A stretch of DNA of 7,538 nt from Chloroflexota bacterium (GTDB taxonomy: Bacteria > Chloroflexota > Anaerolineae > Promineifilales > Promineifilaceae): NCBI GenBank assembly GCA_008501785.1, contig QQUD01000748.1, forward strand, positions 1 to 7,538, read 5' to 3'. Position numbers and translations under genes: made by a program. Shown here piece after piece: positions 5,495 through 7,538 of this stretch. The notes below the pieces were generated by a model. It was not told where the DNA came from and did not search any database. It worked only from the letters and a program-made list of their open reading frames with translations. Within the stretch, counting starts at the first letter, position 1, and each line of letters opens with the position of its first letter.

Positions 5495-6931
5495 ATGAAT
5501 CGTCGATTTTTGTTGATTGCACTGCTTGCTCTAATTCTGACTTTTGCAGCTGCCTGCGGAGGCGCGGCAACTGAGCCAGAAGTTGAAGAAAGCGAACCCG
5601 TTGCCTCCACCACAACGGAAGAAGAAGCTGACGAAGAAGAAATGGCTGAAGAAGAGCCAGTCGAAGAAGAAATGGTTGAAGAAGAAGTGGCCGAAGAACC
5701 AGCCGAAGAACCCACCGAAGAACCTGTGGAAGAACCAGCCGAGGAAATGGCAGATGAAGCCTCCGGCGACCCTGTTCCGATTGGTGTATTGTTGCCTGCG
5801 ACCGGTCCAGTTGGCTGGGTTGCAGATGCGATTCCGGCGATTGAGTTAGCTGTTGAAGACATTAATGCGGCTGGTGGTGTGCATGGTCGGCCAATCGAAA
5901 TATTCATCGAAGATAGCGAAGCCGTTGCCGCTGCTGCCATTGCTGGAGCCACCAAAATGCTCGATGTCAACGAAGTTGTTGCCTTAATTGGCCCGACATC
6001 GCTGACCATTCGATCGGTGATGCCTTTGGTACAGGAGCGTGGTGTGGCGGAAATTTCGCCAACGGCGGGTACAACAGCCTTAGACACTCTGGGTGGGGAA
6101 TATGTCTTCCGTACGGTTTCATCAGATACCGTGATGGGAACAGGCATGGCATGGTTTGCCAAAAATGAATTGGGAGCAGAAAAAGTAGCACTCTTCTTTG
6201 CGGATACAGAAAGTGCAGCCAGCGTTGGTGGTGTCTTGCGCACTGCAACTGAAGTGCTCGGATTAGAAATTGTCGCTGATGTAACTTACGTCGAAGGCGC
6301 ATCTTCTTACCGCTCTGAGCTGATCGAAGTGAGCGCAAACAGTCCTGATGTCATCTTTTTTGAAGGGGGTCCTGACAGTTCAGCCGTATTCTTTGCGCAA
6401 AAGAACGAGCTTGGTTTAGGCGGCACCTGGTTAGGCACCGACTTTGTGAATGACCCATTTGCCGAAGCAACTGGCGACACGGGTGAAGGCGTGATGGCAG
6501 TGAATCCAGCACCCGAACTGAGTGACCGCTTTGTTGAATGGCAAGGACGTTTGGAAGAAAAACGCGGCGTCGAAGGCGTACCGGCCTTTTCGGCCAATGC
6601 TTACGATGCGATGGTGATTGTAGCACTTGCTTTGGAAGCTTCTGAAGAAGTAGGCCGAGAGGGTGTAATCGCCAATCTGCGCGAAGTGGCCAACGGTCCT
6701 GGTGAAATGGTTACGAACTTTGCCGATGGTAAAGCGATGCTCGCTTCAGGCCAAGCGGTTGACTACGACGGTTTGGCAGGCGCACAAGACTTTAATGACT
6801 TTGGCGATGTGATCACTGCGCTGCGGGCTGTCGAGATTCAAGGTGGCACTTTAAATCGCACTGCCAGCATTACCCAAGGCGATATTGGCGATACATTGCA
6901 GCAAGTATTGGAAAAAATTAGCCAACAATAA
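5495..6931 (+). CDS. Branched-chain amino acid type ABC transporter substrate-binding lipoprotein (LivJ/LivK-like)
   Basis: This 478-residue protein begins with a lipoprotein signal (MNRRF, hydrophobic core, FAAAC with lipidation at Cys21). Residues 28-92 form a very acidic linker rich in EEP repeats. A type I periplasmic binding fold (Peripla_BP_6) follows from about 93 to the C-terminus, starting VPIGVLLPATGPVGWVA, with INAAGGVHGRPIEIFIED (123-140), ALIGPTSLTIRSVMPLVQ (163-180), EISPTAGT (186-193) and a second lobe from YVFRTVSSD. These blocks are typical of binding proteins for Leu/Ile/Val and of relatives that take amides, urea or other small ligands, so the true substrate is open. The permease gene follows in the same direction after 183 bases with two hairpins. 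The protein should sit on the outer face of the membrane and deliver ligand to the LivH/LivM channel. The linker makes it longer than the usual family size of about 370-400 residues. Confidence 0.93.
   Translation: MNRRFLLIALLALILTFAAACGGAATEPEVEESEPVASTTTEEEADEEEMAEEEPVEEEMVEEEVAEEPAEEPTEEPVEEPAEEMADEASGDPVPIGVLLPATGPVGWVADAIPAIELAVEDINAAGGVHGRPIEIFIEDSEAVAAAAIAGATKMLDVNEVVALIGPTSLTIRSVMPLVQERGVAEISPTAGTTALDTLGGEYVFRTVSSDTVMGTGMAWFAKNELGAEKVALFFADTESAASVGGVLRTATEVLGLEIVADVTYVEGASSYRSELIEVSANSPDVIFFEGGPDSSAVFFAQKNELGLGGTWLGTDFVNDPFAEATGDTGEGVMAVNPAPELSDRFVEWQGRLEEKRGVEGVPAFSANAYDAMVIVALALEASEEVGREGVIANLREVANGPGEMVTNFADGKAMLASGQAVDYDGLAGAQDFNDFGDVITALRAVEIQGGTLNRTASITQGDIGDTLQQVLEKISQQ
5618..5758 (+). 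repeat. Acidic EEPx-type coding repeat in the lipoprotein tether
   Basis: Codons 42-88 of the binding-protein gene encode almost only Glu, Pro, Ala, Val, Met and Asp. Around 67-86 there is a regular 12-base unit encoding EEP plus one residue (EEPA, EEPT, EEPV, EEPA, then EEMA). The unit varies at synonymous sites, so it is not a recent exact duplication. It probably forms an extended negatively charged tether. Tandem structure makes copy number prone to change between strains. Confidence 0.85.
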
Positions 6932-6944
6932 GTAATTTGTTGGC
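6921..6944 (+). repeat. Perfect 8-bp hairpin spanning the binding-protein stop codon
   Basis: GCCAACAA (6921-6928) pairs with TTGTTGGC (6937-6944) around an 8-base loop that contains the TAA stop (6929-6931). With the stronger hairpin 15 bases further on, it could protect the 3' end of the upstream message from exonucleases. This role is inference. Confidence 0.6.
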
Positions 6945-6959
6945 CGGGAGCCTTTGACG

Positions 6960-6991
6960 AAGTCCGGGGTGTGTTCAATAACCCCGGACTT
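6960..6991 (+). terminator. Strong 11-bp hairpin between the binding protein and permease genes, likely partial terminator
   Basis: AAGTCCGGGGT (6960-6970) pairs perfectly with ACCCCGGACTT (6981-6991) around a 10-base loop. The following bases, GGGTTCTTGAATTT, are only moderately T-rich, so termination may be incomplete. A leaky terminator or mRNA-stabilising stem here would give more binding protein than permease, a common arrangement in ABC transporter operons. Confidence 0.65.
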
Positions 6992-7002
6992 GGGTTCTTG
7001 AA

Positions 7003-7069
7003 TTTCAGTTTAGACAATGGAAAGTTAACACGGATAGAAGGAACACGGACGGTCCATGAAAAACTGAAA
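7003..7069 (+). other. Nine-base long-range inverted repeat upstream of livH
   Basis: TTTCAGTTT (7003-7011) is the exact reverse complement of AAACTGAAA (7061-7069). The 49 bases between them contain the palindrome GGACGGTCC (7047-7055) and two direct copies of AACACGGA (7027-7034 and 7042-7049). The right arm is the first unit of the GCTGA heptamer array, so pairing would tie the array into a leader structure. Confidence 0.4.
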
Positions 7070-7093
7070 GCTGACGGCTGATAGCTGAAAGCT
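7063..7093 (+). repeat. GCTGA heptamer tandem array
   Basis: Four units of (A/G)CTGANN start exactly seven bases apart at 7063, 7070, 7077 and 7084 (ending AA, CG, TA, AA), followed by a partial GCT. A further GCTGA lies at 7106-7110, overlapping the ribosome binding site. The unit shares GGCTGATAG with the array at 121-180. Such heptamers resemble STRR elements of other bacteria. Confidence 0.75.
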
Positions 7094-7100
7094 ATTTCTA

Positions 7101-7106
7101 CAGGAG
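7101..7106 (+). promoter_or_regulatory. Ribosome binding site of livH
   Basis: CAGGAG lies eight bases before ATG 7115 and supports that codon as the start. It adjoins the heptamer array, whose last GCTGA copy (7106-7110) overlaps its final base. Confidence 0.75.
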
Positions 7107-7114
7107 CTGACATC

Positions 7115-7538
7115 ATGGAAATTAATTGGGATTTAATCCCTTTATTTATCGGTTTTGGCGTTATTCAGGGGAGTATTATTGCATTGGGTGCGATTGGTCT
7201 TTCCTTGCTGTTTAAAACGGTAAATTTCATCAATTTTGCTTACGGTGACAGTCTGGCACTGGGAGCATTTATTGTCTGGCAGTTGAATCAAGTGTTGGGC
7301 GGGTGGGGGGTAGCGGAAGTTCCCAACATCATCATCTCGGTCATTGTGGGGTTGGCCCTCGTTGGGCTGATAGGGGTACTGTTTCACAAATATCTGTTTC
7401 GGCCGTTGGGCAGTGCAAATCCGCTGGTGATGTTGATCACCTCTGTGGGGCTGGCCTTTATTTTGCGCAACGCACTCCTGTTCATCTGGGGACGCGAGCC
7501 GAAAAACTTTTTGCTCCCCTCACAACAAGGGCTGCACC
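7115..7538 (+). CDS. livH: Branched-chain amino acid ABC transporter permease LivH, N-terminal part (runs off the window)
   Basis: The first 141 codons are present and the frame is open to the window edge; full LivH proteins have about 290-310 residues. A hydrophobic segment (about 8-33) leads to KTVNFINFAYGDSLALGAF (34-52), the characteristic LivH block equivalent to the INFAHGE region of E. coli LivH. A second membrane segment (about 71-91), HKYLFRPLGSANPLVMLI and a third segment (about 106-126) ending in FIWGREP follow, all in family order. The protein is expected to form the channel in the cytoplasmic membrane with LivM and to work with LivG/LivF ATPases, presumably encoded downstream. 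Its binding protein is the gene just upstream. Confidence 0.93.
   Translation, partial: MEINWDLIPLFIGFGVIQGSIIALGAIGLSLLFKTVNFINFAYGDSLALGAFIVWQLNQVLGGWGVAEVPNIIISVIVGLALVGLIGVLFHKYLFRPLGSANPLVMLITSVGLAFILRNALLFIWGREPKNFLLPSQQGLH

Noticed and set aside
5473..6243. 256-codon minus-strand frame opposite the binding-protein gene
   Set aside because: Its Ser-rich sequence is simply the complement of the Glu codons of the acidic tether. The + strand gene has a signal peptide, ribosome binding site and conserved family blocks.

Overview
The window is a stretch of bacterial chromosome in which every supported gene lies on the + strand. The mix of genes suggests a Chloroflexota bacterium of the Anaerolineae type: a secreted beta-lactamase-fold lipoprotein, a GAF-containing LiaS/NarX-style kinase, and a Liv substrate-binding lipoprotein on a long Glu/Pro tether. 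This assignment is inference from gene style; no rRNA or other decisive marker is present. No tRNA, rRNA, CRISPR array, transposase or phage gene was seen.

Layout. Positions 1-105 look like the 3' end of an upstream reading frame. A plausible promoter (80-108) and an unusual array of GCTGA/TCAGC pentamers (121-180) lead into a lipoprotein of the serine beta-lactamase/DD-peptidase fold (201-1310). That protein appears to have lost its catalytic serine and its third active-site motif. A perfect long inverted repeat (1348-1399) and a strong sigma-70-like promoter (1413-1440) precede prfA, peptide chain release factor 1 (1534-2610). The prfA stop codon overlaps the start of a membrane histidine kinase (2607-4511), whose end overlaps a NarL/LuxR-type response regulator (4504-5187). 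These three genes therefore look like one translationally coupled operon.

A gene-poor spacer of about 300 bases (5188-5494) holds a cluster of GTTCGT-like half-sites, including a perfect 10-bp inverted repeat. It is followed by a branched-chain amino acid type ABC transporter module: a substrate-binding lipoprotein (5495-6931), two successive hairpins, a GCTGA heptamer array (7063-7093), and the start of the inner-membrane permease livH (7115 to the window edge). The rest of the permease and presumably livM, livG and livF lie beyond the window.

Two genome-style signals cross gene boundaries. The palindromic octamer ACGGCCGT occurs seven times where about 0.1 would be expected by chance, in a manner reminiscent of the cyanobacterial HIP1 octamer. 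GCTGA-based short tandem arrays end at nearly the same distance (20-21 nt) upstream of two start codons. I did not find a clear new multi-gene system. The best candidates for novelty are the pseudoenzyme, the prfA/two-component coupling and these two repeat signals.
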